A stretch of 64,000 bases of DNA. Origin: Agarilytica sp045430305. Lineage in GTDB: Bacteria > Pseudomonadota > Gammaproteobacteria > Pseudomonadales > Cellvibrionaceae. The notes under the pieces are model-generated. The model worked only from the letters and a program-made list of their open reading frames with translations. It searched no databases and was not told the origin of the DNA. The translations under genes were made by a program, and so were the position numbers. Within the stretch, counting starts at the first letter, position 1, and each line of letters opens with the position of its first letter. Positions 33,551-43,832 of this stretch are shown here, piece after piece. The stretch covers positions 434,001-498,000 of the forward strand of contig JAILXW010000001.1 in the NCBI GenBank assembly GCA_045430305.1. The letters are read 5' to 3'.

Positions 33551-34776
33551 ACCTACCAAGGTACATCGGTTTACGCTATAGCGCGTCAAAACCACAGTCT
33601 CAATCCGTTTCGTTTCTTACCCGAGTTTCAATGACGGGCTTGGCGGTTGGTGTAGCGCTTTTGGTGTTAGTACTTTCTGTGATGAACGGTTTTGATAGAG
33701 AATTGCGCGAGCGTATTTTGGGTTTAGTGCCGCAAGCGGCCATTTATCACAGAGACGGCATAGAAGACTGGGCTGTTTTAGCGGAAAAACTCCGTAGTCA
33801 CCCAGATGTACTTGCCGTTTCACCTTTTGTACAACTGCAAGGGCTGGTAAGCGCAAAAGGCAATACACTGTTTGTCTCACTTTATGGCTTTGAGCCAAAA
33901 GAAGAACAGCGCGTTTCTTTGGTTAATCACTATGTCGAAGATGACACGCGAACGCGGTTAAATAATGGTGACGCTATTATCTTACTTGGTAAAGATGTCG
34001 CGGCAAAATTGGCCGTAAAAACAGGCGATAAGGTGATGGCGGTAGTGCCGAATAAAGGCGCTTCTGCAAAAACTCCTGAGATTGCGTACTTTGAAGTGGG
34101 TCAAATTATTCACTCTCAAACAGAGCTCGATGCCAGCTTAGCACTAACATCGCTTACGCATGCAAAAACACTTTCCTCTCACAAACATGCGGTAAGTGGT
34201 TTGCGATTAAAGCTGAATGATTTATTCGATGCGCCCCGCGTTGTGAATGAGCTTAAACAAAACTTAGGTTACGGCTATTACACAAGTAACTGGACGCGTA
34301 CGCATTGGAATCTATATCAAGCCATTCAGATGTCAAAAAGTCTGGTGGGTTTATTGATGTCTTTGATCGTAGCAATCGCGGCATTTAACGTCGTATCTAC
34401 ACTGGTTCTTGTCGTCATCGACAAACAAAGCGATATCGCGATACTGAGAACCATGGGCGCAAGTCACGGCCTTGTAATGAAAATATTTTTGAATATGGGG
34501 CTTAGTATTGCGATCATCGGCATCGTTGGCGGGTTGTTAGCCGGGTGTTTGCTCGCACTAGGGGCAGAAACTGCAGTCGCCAGTATCGAGTCAATATTCA
34601 ATACGCAGTTCTTACAGTCTGATGTTTACCCTTTAACGTATTTGCCCACTGAAATTCGGGTTTCCGATTTGTTGAGCGTTGCTATTACCGCCATAGCGAT
34701 GAGTTTGTGTGCGACTGTGTATCCTGCATGGAAAGCGTCGCGTGTAGCGCCGGCTGAAGCGCTTCGTTACGAATAG
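33547..34776 (+). CDS. lolE: Lipoprotein-releasing transporter permease LolE/C
   Basis: This 409-residue protein is paralogous to the first permease (YIGLRYSASKP, VLSVMNGFDRELRERILG) with the same four-helix layout. It is the third gene of the operon and translationally coupled to lolD. Together they form the heterodimeric permease. Confidence 0.93.
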   Translation: MNLPRYIGLRYSASKPQSQSVSFLTRVSMTGLAVGVALLVLVLSVMNGFDRELRERILGLVPQAAIYHRDGIEDWAVLAEKLRSHPDVLAVSPFVQLQGLVSAKGNTLFVSLYGFEPKEEQRVSLVNHYVEDDTRTRLNNGDAIILLGKDVAAKLAVKTGDKVMAVVPNKGASAKTPEIAYFEVGQIIHSQTELDASLALTSLTHAKTLSSHKHAVSGLRLKLNDLFDAPRVVNELKQNLGYGYYTSNWTRTHWNLYQAIQMSKSLVGLLMSLIVAIAAFNVVSTLVLVVIDKQSDIAILRTMGASHGLVMKIFLNMGLSIAIIGIVGGLLAGCLLALGAETAVASIESIFNTQFLQSDVYPLTYLPTEIRVSDLLSVAITAIAMSLCATVYPAWKASRVAPAEALRYE

Positions 34777-34840
34777 GTTTATGCAATAGCATCGAAGGTA
34801 ACACCAGATAGACGTATGAGTATTACAGAGACTTCTCGTT

Positions 34841-35380
34841 TTATTTACTCGAATTAGCCTGTCTTTTTAAACGTTTAAGTTTGCGTTTTTCCCATCTTTT
34901 TACCACATGCCAACGCCAAGTCCATTGTATTGATACGTAGCCCAAACAACCAAAAAACAAACCTGACAATAGGCAGCCTAAAAGAAGCGGTTGCCATATC
35001 ACCAAAAATTCTGATTGAAGCCATGTGAAGGTTAAGTCGAGTTTAAATTCTCGATGGGGCAAATCCAAAATACGCGCGCCCAACTTGTAGCAGGCTATAA
35101 AGATAATCGGAAAGGTGAGGGGGTTGCTAATCCATACGAGGGCTACGGTGATTGGCAAGTTGCAATGAAAAAGGATTGCACACAAGGCCCCGAGAGGGAT
35201 TTGCAGTGGTATGGGTAAAAAGGCCAGGAAGAGCCCAATAAAAAATGCGACAGACACCGAATGACGGTTTAGATGAAACAGGTTCGGATCGTGCAGTAGG
35301 GTGCCTAGAAATTTTAGGGCTTGAATCTCTCGAATCTTGTGATGCGAAGGAATCCAGCGTTTAAATAATTTCCGTGGCAT
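34841..35380 (-). CDS. DUF2062-family membrane protein
   Basis: This 179-residue protein has a charged N-terminus, then three hydrophobic segments (SVAFFIGLFLAFLPIPLQIPLG; FPIIFIACYKLGA; LLLGCLLSGLFFGCLGYV) and a basic end. This is the pattern of the DUF2062 family often encoded next to comEC. It lies on the opposite strand between lolE and comEC. Function is unknown. Confidence 0.82.
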   Translation of the reverse strand: MPRKLFKRWIPSHHKIREIQALKFLGTLLHDPNLFHLNRHSVSVAFFIGLFLAFLPIPLQIPLGALCAILFHCNLPITVALVWISNPLTFPIIFIACYKLGARILDLPHREFKLDLTFTWLQSEFLVIWQPLLLGCLLSGLFFGCLGYVSIQWTWRWHVVKRWEKRKLKRLKRQANSSK

Positions 35381-35525
35381 ATTGCTGTGAATCAGTGGGG
35401 ATGTGTAAGGTATCTAGGCGTTTCAAGTGGGGCGCTATTATGCCGTCGAAGCACAACCTTTACCAGCCAAATGTCGAGTTCAGATCTGTTCAGCGCAAAC
35501 ATCCGGCTTTTAAGAAGCGTTTGCT

Positions 35526-38006
35526 TTGGTTACACTAGGCGCCATACCAAGGATTAGAAAAACCTTCGGGTTTAAGGCAAAAGCAACGGATATGCTGGTC
35601 GTAATTTGTGCAATCTCAGCGCTCATAGGTGCATGTTTCTCTCTGTTTTCCCCGATGTATGACCTTGTCGTTAACGGCGAAGCGTCCAATGTCTATGCGG
35701 TGTTGTTAACTCTTCTAGCAATATTCGCTATTTTTGTGTTCAAGAGCCTGTACCTGCGCGCCTTTGTTTGCGCACTTGCCGGATGCCTCATCGCTAGCCT
35801 TCAACTTCAGGCAACGCTCAATCAACAGCTTCCTTTAGCGCTGGAGAATGAAAAGCTTTTGCTTGTGGCATCTATTCAGAGCCGACCAGAAAGCAGAGGT
35901 GGGTACACACGCTTCGATGTAAGAGTTGATGCCGTAGAATCGTGTATTAGCTGTAGTTCGTTGCATCTAATTAATATTCCTCTACAGGATTTTTCAAATA
36001 GAAAGGTAATGCTCAGCTGGAAGATCAAACGTCATAACAGCATGGAGTTAAAGCGGGGTCAAAAGGTCTTAATTCGTGCAAAGTTAAGGCGGCCGCGTGG
36101 CCTTTCTAACCCAGGTGGTTTTGATTATGCCGCTTGGCTGCTTTCTAAGCGTTACGCCGCGCGCGGATATGTGCTTTCAATCGAACCGATAGATGCTTCG
36201 CGTGATGCAAGAGAAAAGCGTAATTGGCTCAATATAAATACTGAAGATGTCTTTCATGCTGCGCTAAGTAATGTTGAAGGATTCATCGAAACCAAACTGT
36301 TACAAAAGAACGACTTAAAACAGGAAGCCTTTATTCGTGCATTGCTATTGGGTGACCGAAGCCAGGTCACTAAGCCGCATTGGAATATCCTTAAAAATAC
36401 CGGCACCATTCATTTGCTTGCCATTTCAGGCCTTCATGTTGGCCTACTTGCTGGGTTTAGTTTTTTCTTAACAAGAAAAGTGTTCTTGGTGTTTTCGCTT
36501 CTTTCACACTATTCGCGCCTTCAAACGATTACCGCTATGCGAACTTTACCAGCAGTGTCTAGCGTGTTTTTATCGGGTGCTTACGTTTTAATTTCAGGCA
36601 TGGGCGTGCCAGCGCAACGGGCCTGGTTTGGGGTTGTTGTCTTCTACATTTTTTATCTGGGTGGACACAAAATAAACCCGTTACGTTTGCTATTATACAT
36701 TGCGGTGATAGTCGTCTTTTCAAACCCTCTCGTGTTAACCCAAAATGGTTTCTGGCTCAGTTTTACGGCTGTAACAATTATATTGGCCACAATGGGTTTT
36801 CGTAACCACCAGCCAAACATTGTCGCCGTCAACGCTAAAACACAGTGGGTGTTACTGGGTTTGTGTTTAGTGCTGTTTTCATGTGGTTTGCCGCTAGCGC
36901 CACTCGGCGTGGTTGCCAATTTCATTGCAGTGCCTGCGATTGCCTGTGTGATATTGCCATGTTTGTTTCTTGCAACCGTATTCTCCCTGTTTTCTGGGGT
37001 TATAGCGGGGGCGTTATTACAGTTTGGCGATACGACTCTTCACGTAATCGTAGTTTTACTAAAGGCTTTAGATACGCTTGATCTGAGTCTGTACTTTTCA
37101 GTTAATTCGGTGTGGAGTTTTGTTTGCATTGCGGTGTTTACAATCTTATTTTTGATGCCGCGCGCGTTTCATACCCGCAGTGTATCCGTGATTTTATTGG
37201 TGTTATTTTTACTCTCAGACCATAAGCCCCACGACGACCGTATCACCGTGTTAGATGTCGGCCAAGGCTTAGCCGTGGTGGTGGAAAGTGGCAAAGAAAC
37301 ATTGGTGTACGACACTGGGGCGAGGTTTTCTGAATCTTTCGACATTGGTTCAGACGTACTTGCGCCTTTTTTACGTTATCGCAACATTCAAAACGTAGAG
37401 TCAGTAGTGGTGAGTCATGACGATAATGATCATGCCGGTGGTTTAAATGGTTTGGCGAATACTATCGATATAGAGGCCTTGTATTTTAATGGTGCGCAGC
37501 AAACAAACCGCGTAGGTGAGACGAGCGGTTGTAACATTGGCCTGCACTTTAGTGTAGGCGCATTTAATGTGACCACGCTATGGCCCGACGCCTCACAAGA
37601 TAAAACTTATAGTTCGAATAATCAGTCATGTGTACTTTATATAGAGAGACCAAATTTCACCGCGATTTTTGCGGGTGATATTGAAAACGATGTCGAAAAT
37701 GCGTTATTACGCCGTGGTTCGTTACCGAAAGATATCGATTTACTGATAGCGCCACACCACGGAAGCAATACATCGTCTTCCACTGCTTTCTTACATCGAT
37801 TAAGGCCCAAGCACGTAGTGTTCAGTACCGGGTATGAAAATCGTTACCGGCACCCTGCGAAAAAGGTGCTTTCGCGCTATCAAACCAATACGGACGCGCA
37901 ACTTTGGAATACAGCCATTCATGGGGCCATCGAGCTTACCTTTGATAAGGAAAACGGCACTCGCATCGCTTCAAATAGGTCAAAGTCTTCCAAGCCTTGG
38001 GAATAA
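35526..38006 (+). CDS. comEC: DNA internalisation protein ComEC/Rec2
   Basis: This protein has up to 826 residues: an N-terminal membrane part, a periplasmic DUF4131/OB-like part, a competence domain with many helices (DRSQVTKPHWNILKNTGTIH, LLAISGLHVG) and a C-terminal metallo-beta-lactamase-like domain (VVSHDDNDHAGGLNGL, LIAPHHGSNTSSS). It forms the inner-membrane channel for transforming DNA. The start is uncertain: a TTG at 35526 or an ATG at 35592, the latter directly before the first helix. Confidence 0.93.
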   Translation: MVTLGAIPRIRKTFGFKAKATDMLVVICAISALIGACFSLFSPMYDLVVNGEASNVYAVLLTLLAIFAIFVFKSLYLRAFVCALAGCLIASLQLQATLNQQLPLALENEKLLLVASIQSRPESRGGYTRFDVRVDAVESCISCSSLHLINIPLQDFSNRKVMLSWKIKRHNSMELKRGQKVLIRAKLRRPRGLSNPGGFDYAAWLLSKRYAARGYVLSIEPIDASRDAREKRNWLNINTEDVFHAALSNVEGFIETKLLQKNDLKQEAFIRALLLGDRSQVTKPHWNILKNTGTIHLLAISGLHVGLLAGFSFFLTRKVFLVFSLLSHYSRLQTITAMRTLPAVSSVFLSGAYVLISGMGVPAQRAWFGVVVFYIFYLGGHKINPLRLLLYIAVIVVFSNPLVLTQNGFWLSFTAVTIILATMGFRNHQPNIVAVNAKTQWVLLGLCLVLFSCGLPLAPLGVVANFIAVPAIACVILPCLFLATVFSLFSGVIAGALLQFGDTTLHVIVVLLKALDTLDLSLYFSVNSVWSFVCIAVFTILFLMPRAFHTRSVSVILLVLFLLSDHKPHDDRITVLDVGQGLAVVVESGKETLVYDTGARFSESFDIGSDVLAPFLRYRNIQNVESVVVSHDDNDHAGGLNGLANTIDIEALYFNGAQQTNRVGETSGCNIGLHFSVGAFNVTTLWPDASQDKTYSSNNQSCVLYIERPNFTAIFAGDIENDVENALLRRGSLPKDIDLLIAPHHGSNTSSSTAFLHRLRPKHVVFSTGYENRYRHPAKKVLSRYQTNTDAQLWNTAIHGAIELTFDKENGTRIASNRSKSSKPWE

Positions 38007-38176
38007 AGACCTGCGTGGGGTATTATTTCTTTATTAGTCACTCAAGCTGTTTAAAAAGCGAGCATTTTGCAGGCGGGTTTACGCTAACTAGTTAAAAAAG
38101 TCTGCTTTTCGCGTTTATTCGGGTTAAACTTTCCTTAAATAATTCAATAAGTTAACAAAGCTGTTAGGAGCTCATA

Positions 38177-38803
38177 GTGCAAGAAATTGTATTTTCGGGC
38201 GGCATATTGATGTTGCCGATTCTTTTGTGTTCGGTGGCGATAATCGCCATTACAATCGAGCGCTTCTGGACGCTTAACCCCAAGAAAATAGCGCCTAAAT
38301 CCCAACTTGGCCAAGTGTGGTCGTGGATTCGTGAAAACGAACTCGATAGCGAGCGGTTAAAGCAACTGCGTCGCTCTTCACCTTTGGGGCGTGTTTTAGC
38401 GGCGGGGTTGAGTAATTCCCGCCAGGGGCGCGATGTAATGAAAGATAGTATTGAAGAAGCGGCAAACCAGGTAGTGCACGAAATGGAGCGCTTTTTGGGA
38501 ATGCTTGGCACGGTCGCTGCCATTGCACCACTATTAGGCTTGCTAGGCACGGTAATCGGCATGATCAAGGTGTTCACGGCCTTAAACCTCGAAGGTAGTG
38601 GGAACGCAGCAGTACTTGCTGGTGGTATTTCTGAAGCGTTAATCACAACGGCTGCCGGGCTTACGGTTGCTATACCGGCAATGATTTCTCACCGATTTTT
38701 TGTTCGCCGAGTCGATGGTTTAGTAGTAACGATGGAACAAGAAGCTGTGAAATTGGTCGACGCCCTTCATGGTGATCGTCGTGTTGATCTAAAGGTCTCG
38801 TAA
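38177..38803 (+). CDS. exbB: ExbB/TolQ-family proton channel protein
   Basis: This 208-residue protein has three membrane helices. The cytoplasmic and second-helix region (NQVVHEMERFLGMLGTVAAIAPLLGLLGTVIGMI) is typical of MotA/TolQ/ExbB. The start is GTG with AGGAG upstream. It is coupled to an ExbD-like gene 1 bp later. The pair powers outer-membrane processes with the proton gradient; here, next to lpxK, the energised partner is unknown. Confidence 0.92.
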   Translation: MQEIVFSGGILMLPILLCSVAIIAITIERFWTLNPKKIAPKSQLGQVWSWIRENELDSERLKQLRRSSPLGRVLAAGLSNSRQGRDVMKDSIEEAANQVVHEMERFLGMLGTVAAIAPLLGLLGTVIGMIKVFTALNLEGSGNAAVLAGGISEALITTAAGLTVAIPAMISHRFFVRRVDGLVVTMEQEAVKLVDALHGDRRVDLKVS

Positions 38804-38804
38804 A

Positions 38805-39239
38805 ATGGCGATGACTTTTAAGCGGCAGGTCAGTGCAGAAGAGGGCGTAAACTTAACGCCCCTAATCGATGTAGTGTTTTTGTTATTGATATTTTTTATG
38901 GTGTCTTCGAGCCTCGAAAAACCGAACCATATCAAAATTGATATTCCTGAAGCCTCTGGCGATGTACAACCGCAGACCGCCAATCAAATCGATGTAGTGG
39001 TGGATGCGCAAGGCGCATATTCGGTAAATGGTCAATTGTTAGTGAACAGCCAAATCGACACCTTAAAACGCGCGATCGAGGAGGTTTCTGGTGGCGATAC
39101 CAGTTTACCTTTTCTTATTACTGGCGATGCCCAAAGCCCTTACCAAGCTATTGTTTCAGTCATGAGTTTGGCTAACGAAATGGGCTATGTGAATTTCAGT
39201 ATGACCACCAAGGAGCCCAATGAAGGGAAACCTCAATAG
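38805..39239 (+). CDS. exbD: ExbD/TolR-family protein
   Basis: This 144-residue protein has a single N-terminal membrane helix with the essential Asp (NLTPLIDVVFLLLIFFMV) and a periplasmic domain. It is the partner of the ExbB-like protein directly upstream. Confidence 0.93.
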   Translation: MAMTFKRQVSAEEGVNLTPLIDVVFLLLIFFMVSSSLEKPNHIKIDIPEASGDVQPQTANQIDVVVDAQGAYSVNGQLLVNSQIDTLKRAIEEVSGGDTSLPFLITGDAQSPYQAIVSVMSLANEMGYVNFSMTTKEPNEGKPQ

Positions 39240-39269
39240 TCTACTTGCTCTTTCGCGGAAAGCGCCTAC

Positions 39270-40310
39270 ATGTCGACATTACAACAATCGATAAGCGCTT
39301 TCGTAGAAAAGCGATGGTATGGAAACGCGGGGGTTTTACGCGTTTTTACACCTCTCGAATATCTTTTTAGCCTTCTAGTTTCTAATCGAAAGAAGCGTCA
39401 ACAAGCGGCGGCTCAATCTGTTGGTGCTCCCCTCATAATTGTTGGTAATATTAGCGTCGGTGGCACGGGTAAAACACCAATGATCATTTCGCTTTGTAAA
39501 TTTTTGCAAAGTAAAGGCCTATGTGTTGGCGTTATATCTCGAGGGTACGGGCGCCAGACTCAGGGTTTGCAAATAGCCCATAAAAATTCAACGGCGGTAC
39601 AGCTGGGCGACGAACCTTTTGAGATATATCGTAATACTCAATGTTGTATGGTGGTTTCGGACAAGCGCCTGGAAGCGGCACAATACCTTGTTAAAAATAA
39701 GCGCTGCGACGTAATTCTCGCCGACGATGGTTTACAGCATTACAAACTTTTTCGTGACAAAGAACTTGTTTTGGTCGATGGCCTTCGCGGTTTCGGTAAT
39801 GGGCATTTGCTGCCGGTAGGGCCGTTGCGCGAACCCGTTTCACGTTTAGCGGATGCCGATTGGGTAATAAAAAATGCCAGTGGGTGTGAAAGCGCTAGTA
39901 ATGGCTCTGGTATTGAATACCCGCAGGGGTTCAGTGCCATCATTTCTTTAAAGCCCGAAGCGTTAGTCAATGTGCGATCAGGTCAGCACTTTCCTTTAGA
40001 AAAGCTTTCGCACCTCAAAGAGGTGCATGCTGTCGCCGGTATTGCTAGCCCAGACAAATTTTTTAATACGCTTCGAACGCTTAAACTAGAATTTGAACCG
40101 GTTCCTCTGGCTGATCATCATCAATATCAGTCGCAAGACTTAGGTTTTTCTGGTGATATCATCATGACAGAAAAAGACGCGGTAAAATGTGCAGAAATTG
40201 CCAACGATCGCTGTTACTTTCTAAAAACAAAAATGCATATTTCCGATCAATTTTTGGAAGATTTTTTTGGCTCGGTAAAAGCGCTTATTGACCAGTATAA
40301 GAATGGTTAA
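39270..40310 (+). CDS. lpxK: Tetraacyldisaccharide 4'-kinase
   Basis: This 346-residue protein has the Walker A-like SVGGTGKTPMI (about 61-71), the family's SRGYGR and ILADDGLQHY, and VDGLRGFGNGHLLPVGPLRE. LpxK phosphorylates the disaccharide precursor of lipid A at the inner membrane. It lies in an envelope operon with kdsB downstream. Confidence 0.95.
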   Translation: MSTLQQSISAFVEKRWYGNAGVLRVFTPLEYLFSLLVSNRKKRQQAAAQSVGAPLIIVGNISVGGTGKTPMIISLCKFLQSKGLCVGVISRGYGRQTQGLQIAHKNSTAVQLGDEPFEIYRNTQCCMVVSDKRLEAAQYLVKNKRCDVILADDGLQHYKLFRDKELVLVDGLRGFGNGHLLPVGPLREPVSRLADADWVIKNASGCESASNGSGIEYPQGFSAIISLKPEALVNVRSGQHFPLEKLSHLKEVHAVAGIASPDKFFNTLRTLKLEFEPVPLADHHQYQSQDLGFSGDIIMTEKDAVKCAEIANDRCYFLKTKMHISDQFLEDFFGSVKALIDQYKNG

Positions 40311-40410
40311 ACCGCCGCACTGTGTTTTGCGTAAGACTAGGTGACCCCCATATACGCGCAGCAGCTACATACATTTAAAATTAGTTAAAGAATTAGTTAA
40401 AAATAGAAAT

Positions 40411-41178
40411 ATGAAGAAATTTATTGTCGTAATACCTGCACGCTATGCGTCTCAGCGCTTACCTGGTAAACCGCTAAAAGATATCGCTGGAAAAAGCATG
40501 ATTCAGCGTGTGTACAACTGCGCCCAGGGAAGTGCCGCCACTCGTGTGATCGTGGCTACCGATGATGATCGAATCGAAAATGAAGTTTTGTCTTTTTCGG
40601 GTGAAGTTGTCATGACAAAACCAGACCATCCATCTGGTACCGACCGTTTGCAAGAAGTTGTAACACAGCTTGGTTTGGCTGGCGATGATATCGTTGTCAA
40701 CGTTCAGGGAGATGAACCCCTAATTCCTGCAGCGGTAATCAATCAAGTAGCCCATAATTTGATGGAAAACCCTTTTGCTAGTGCGTCGACGCTGTCCGAG
40801 CCGATTGCAGACATTGATACTGTCTTTAATCCAAATGCGGTGAAAGTGGTTGCCGATAAAAAAGGCCGCGCATTATATTTTTCTCGCGCGCCTATTCCTT
40901 GGGTCCGTGACGAGTACTCCAATAGCGAACCTAAACTTCTATCGCGATCATTAGTGCAACGCCATATCGGGATTTACGGATACCGTGTCGATTTATTGAA
41001 TCAGTTCGTGGGTTGGCCGTTAAGCTTGCTAGAAAGCAATGAAAAACTTGAGCAATTACGCATACTCGAAAACGGTTGTGATATTCATGTGGAGGAAGCC
41101 TGCGAACCCGTGCCCGGGGGCGTCGATACCGAAGAAGATCTCATAATGGTACAAAAACTATTTGAGCGAGAAAACTAA
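40411..41178 (+). CDS. kdsB: 3-deoxy-manno-octulosonate cytidylyltransferase
   Basis: This 255-residue protein has the nucleotide-binding VVIPARYASQRLPGKPL, VNVQGDEPL and AVKVVADKKGRALYFSRAPIPW, all typical of KdsB. It makes CMP-Kdo for lipopolysaccharide. It lies 100 bp after lpxK. The small Trm112-like gene often placed between them in relatives is not visible. Confidence 0.96.
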   Translation: MKKFIVVIPARYASQRLPGKPLKDIAGKSMIQRVYNCAQGSAATRVIVATDDDRIENEVLSFSGEVVMTKPDHPSGTDRLQEVVTQLGLAGDDIVVNVQGDEPLIPAAVINQVAHNLMENPFASASTLSEPIADIDTVFNPNAVKVVADKKGRALYFSRAPIPWVRDEYSNSEPKLLSRSLVQRHIGIYGYRVDLLNQFVGWPLSLLESNEKLEQLRILENGCDIHVEEACEPVPGGVDTEEDLIMVQKLFEREN

Positions 41179-41180
41179 CA

Positions 41181-41663
41181 ATGTCGCAAGTTAGTGTGCT
41201 GTTTGTCTGCCTTGGTAATATCTGTCGGTCGCCGACTGCCGAAGGGGTTTTTAATAATAAGCTTATACAAGCCAATTTAAACGGTTGTATTCAATCTGGC
41301 TCTGCCGGCACGAGTGACTGGCATATCGGTTCGCCGCCAGACCGTCGCACACTTAATGCTGCGCTTACGCGCGGTTATGACTTTTCCAACCAGCGTGGCC
41401 GACAAGTTAAGGTTGACGATTTTTCTAATTTTGATCTTGTGTTGGCGATGGACCAGGAAAACTTGTCTCACTTAGATTTAATGAAGCCGAAAGGCTTTTC
41501 TGGCCATCTTGGCTTGTTTCTGGATTTTGCAGTGAACAGTGAATACTCTGAAGTGCCTGACCCATATTACGGTGGTGATACAGGTTTTGATCTCGTGCTA
41601 GATTTGTGTGAATCAGCAAGTGAGGGTCTGATTGCCCACATCCAGACATCCTTATTGTCTTAA
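41181..41663 (+). CDS. Low-molecular-weight protein tyrosine phosphatase
   Basis: This 160-residue protein has the phosphatase loop CLGNICRSPTAEG near the N-terminus and the general-acid loop VPDPYYGG near the C-terminus. It starts 3 bp after kdsB, as part of the same operon. LMW-PTPs in this setting may control tyrosine kinases of polysaccharide export; the target is unknown. Confidence 0.92.
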   Translation: MSQVSVLFVCLGNICRSPTAEGVFNNKLIQANLNGCIQSGSAGTSDWHIGSPPDRRTLNAALTRGYDFSNQRGRQVKVDDFSNFDLVLAMDQENLSHLDLMKPKGFSGHLGLFLDFAVNSEYSEVPDPYYGGDTGFDLVLDLCESASEGLIAHIQTSLLS

Positions 41664-41688
41664 TTTTTCATCTAAGCGTATTTTTTGA

Positions 41689-42729
41689 ATGAAAATCGAA
41701 ACGGAAAAGTCACTCAACAACCAAAGCACTATGGCTTGCCCAAGTGTTGCGGAGTATTTTTCTGCCCCTGAATCTATCAGCGAACTCACAGAATATTTAG
41801 CGTGGGCGGAAAGTGAAGCCCTGGATGTACATGTGCTTGGTGGTGGTTCTAATGTGATTTTACCGCGAAAAATAAAAGGCATAGTGATTTGCCCTCGACT
41901 TATGGGGTTCGAGGTGTTTGAGCAAGATGAGCAGTCGGTATGTGTTGAGCTAGGAGCGGGGGAGTCTTGGCATCATTGTGTTGAGCGGTGCGTAAACCTT
42001 GGATATTCGGGTATCGAAAATTTAGCCTTAATTCCCGGAAGCTGTGGCGCTGCACCGATGCAAAATATCGGCGCATACGGTGTAGAGATAAGTCAGGTAT
42101 TTGATTCATTATCCGCAATTGATATAAAAAGCGGTAAGCCCGAAACGTTTTCACGCGAAGCATGTGAATTCTCTTACCGTGACAGTGTTTTTAAATCACG
42201 CTTGCGTAAAAAATATGTTATTACAAGTATTCGTTTACGTTTGGATAAAGTGTTTTCTGGAAAAATTGAATACCCGGCACTAAGGGAAATGTTGCACAGT
42301 AGCGAACAGGAAAATGCGAGCAACACGATTACAGCGAAGGGTGTAATGAGGGCGGTAGTAAATATTCGTCGGTCAAAGTTGCCAGACCCCGACCAGATAC
42401 CTAATAGCGGTAGTTTTTTTAAAAACCCTATTGTTAAAAAAGTCGAATTTGAACGCCTCAACAAAAAATATGCAGGCATGCCATTTTTTTTGGTAGATGC
42501 ATCGAAAGTGAAAATACCTGCGGCTTGGTTGATTGATCAACTTGGCTGGAAAGGCAAAGAATATGAAGGGGTAGTCGTTCACCCGAAACATGCGCTTGTT
42601 ATTACAAACCCTAACCGCTGTAGCGCAGAAAACATTATTTCCGTTTCTAATGCTATTCGTTCGGAAGTGTTGAAAGTGTTTGATATTCAATTAGAAATGG
42701 AGCCGCAATTACTCGAAGGGCTTGCCTAA
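41689..42729 (+). CDS. murB: UDP-N-acetylenolpyruvoylglucosamine reductase
   Basis: This 346-residue flavoprotein of peptidoglycan precursor synthesis has the FAD-binding VLGGGSNVILP and LIPGSCGAAPMQNIGAYGVE, and the C-terminal PNSGSFFKNPIV and HALVITNPN regions. These match the E. coli-type (type I) enzyme. It ends the lpxK-kdsB-ptp-murB cluster. Confidence 0.95.
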   Translation: MKIETEKSLNNQSTMACPSVAEYFSAPESISELTEYLAWAESEALDVHVLGGGSNVILPRKIKGIVICPRLMGFEVFEQDEQSVCVELGAGESWHHCVERCVNLGYSGIENLALIPGSCGAAPMQNIGAYGVEISQVFDSLSAIDIKSGKPETFSREACEFSYRDSVFKSRLRKKYVITSIRLRLDKVFSGKIEYPALREMLHSSEQENASNTITAKGVMRAVVNIRRSKLPDPDQIPNSGSFFKNPIVKKVEFERLNKKYAGMPFFLVDASKVKIPAAWLIDQLGWKGKEYEGVVVHPKHALVITNPNRCSAENIISVSNAIRSEVLKVFDIQLEMEPQLLEGLA

Positions 42730-42770
42730 AGCAACAGGTAACACACCCGAGTACGTACCCTCGTTAAAAT

Positions 42771-43400
42771 ATGCTGCAAGACTCGCTATTTCCCTCTCAT
42801 GAAACAAAAGACATATCTCTCTTTGGGTTTGGCGAACTGCATATCGTTAAACGCTTTCTCAACGGCTTCGACGCAGATCATTACTTTGATATATTGAAGG
42901 CAGAACTAGATTGGCAACAGCCTACAACAACTGTTTTCGGTAAAACTCAAAAAATTCCACGCTTACAAGCTTGGTATGGCGACGAAGGCAAGGCGATGCG
43001 CTATTCGGGCCAAAGCTTTATGCCAACCGCCTGGCACCCAAGCTTAATCGCTTTAAAAGCCGAAATTGAAACTGAGGCGCGCCACAAATTTAATAGTGTA
43101 TTGGCGAATATGTATCGCAATGGCAACGATAGTGTTGGGTGGCATGCAGATGATGAAAAAGAGCTGGGCGACAAGCCGATTATCGCGTCATTAAGTCTTG
43201 GGGAAAGTCGCCGCTTTTGTTTAAAACCAAAAAATGACCGATTGCCGAACGGGGAAGTGAACAAAATTCGCGTTGACCTTGCATCTGGGGATCTGCTTGT
43301 GATGAAGGGCGATACACAGCGCTTTTGGCAGCATGCGGTGTTAAAAGCGCCTGGCGTGATTGCGCCACGAATCAATCTGACTTTCAGAAAAATAATTTAG
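42771..43400 (+). CDS. AlkB-like 2-oxoglutarate/Fe(II) dioxygenase
   Basis: This 209-residue protein contains NMYRNGNDSVGWHADDE (first His and Asp), IASLSLGESRRFCL, and DLLVMKGDTQRFWQHAVL with a second His, then PRINLTFR whose Arg binds 2-oxoglutarate. These are the AlkB/ALKBH2-3-like features for repair of alkylated bases. There is no SOS or Ada box visible. Confidence 0.9.
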   Translation: MLQDSLFPSHETKDISLFGFGELHIVKRFLNGFDADHYFDILKAELDWQQPTTTVFGKTQKIPRLQAWYGDEGKAMRYSGQSFMPTAWHPSLIALKAEIETEARHKFNSVLANMYRNGNDSVGWHADDEKELGDKPIIASLSLGESRRFCLKPKNDRLPNGEVNKIRVDLASGDLLVMKGDTQRFWQHAVLKAPGVIAPRINLTFRKII

Positions 43401-43832
43401 CTTACTTGCGCTATCTTTGACCATAGTAGGGTGCCTTTCCCTTACTTTAAAACGTGAATGTTGCTATAATTTGCGCGCTTTTTTATCGTCCTTAGCGTGT
43501 TTGCAAAAAGCCGAAGGCTTGCCGATACTTGCTATGTGCTCTTAATTTTGAAGTGCTAGATACCTCAATCTCGACCTTTGAGGTTGTTACTGCCCAGCTA
43601 GAGCATCAAGAGCGCCAATCAAGCACATACTAGCGACTGAGCTTACACGCATATCAAATGCCTATGTGAATAGCTGCGAGCACATTGCCCGCGTTGTACA
43701 TATGATCATTCGGTTAGAAGTGCTGAGCGTAATACAAACAGTCACGAGATTTGCCAATAGATAGAACTCATGATCTGGGCTCTATTTGCTGCATTCACTC
43801 ATTTAACGCCACTACAATTACGGAGTTAACGC
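43401..43832. other. Leader and promoter region of icd
   Basis: This 432-bp stretch has no supportable coding frame. A perfect TATAAT lies at about 43465-43470, suggesting a promoter and a long leader for icd. Short inverted stretches near 43510-43590 could fold, but I cannot name an RNA. Confidence 0.45.
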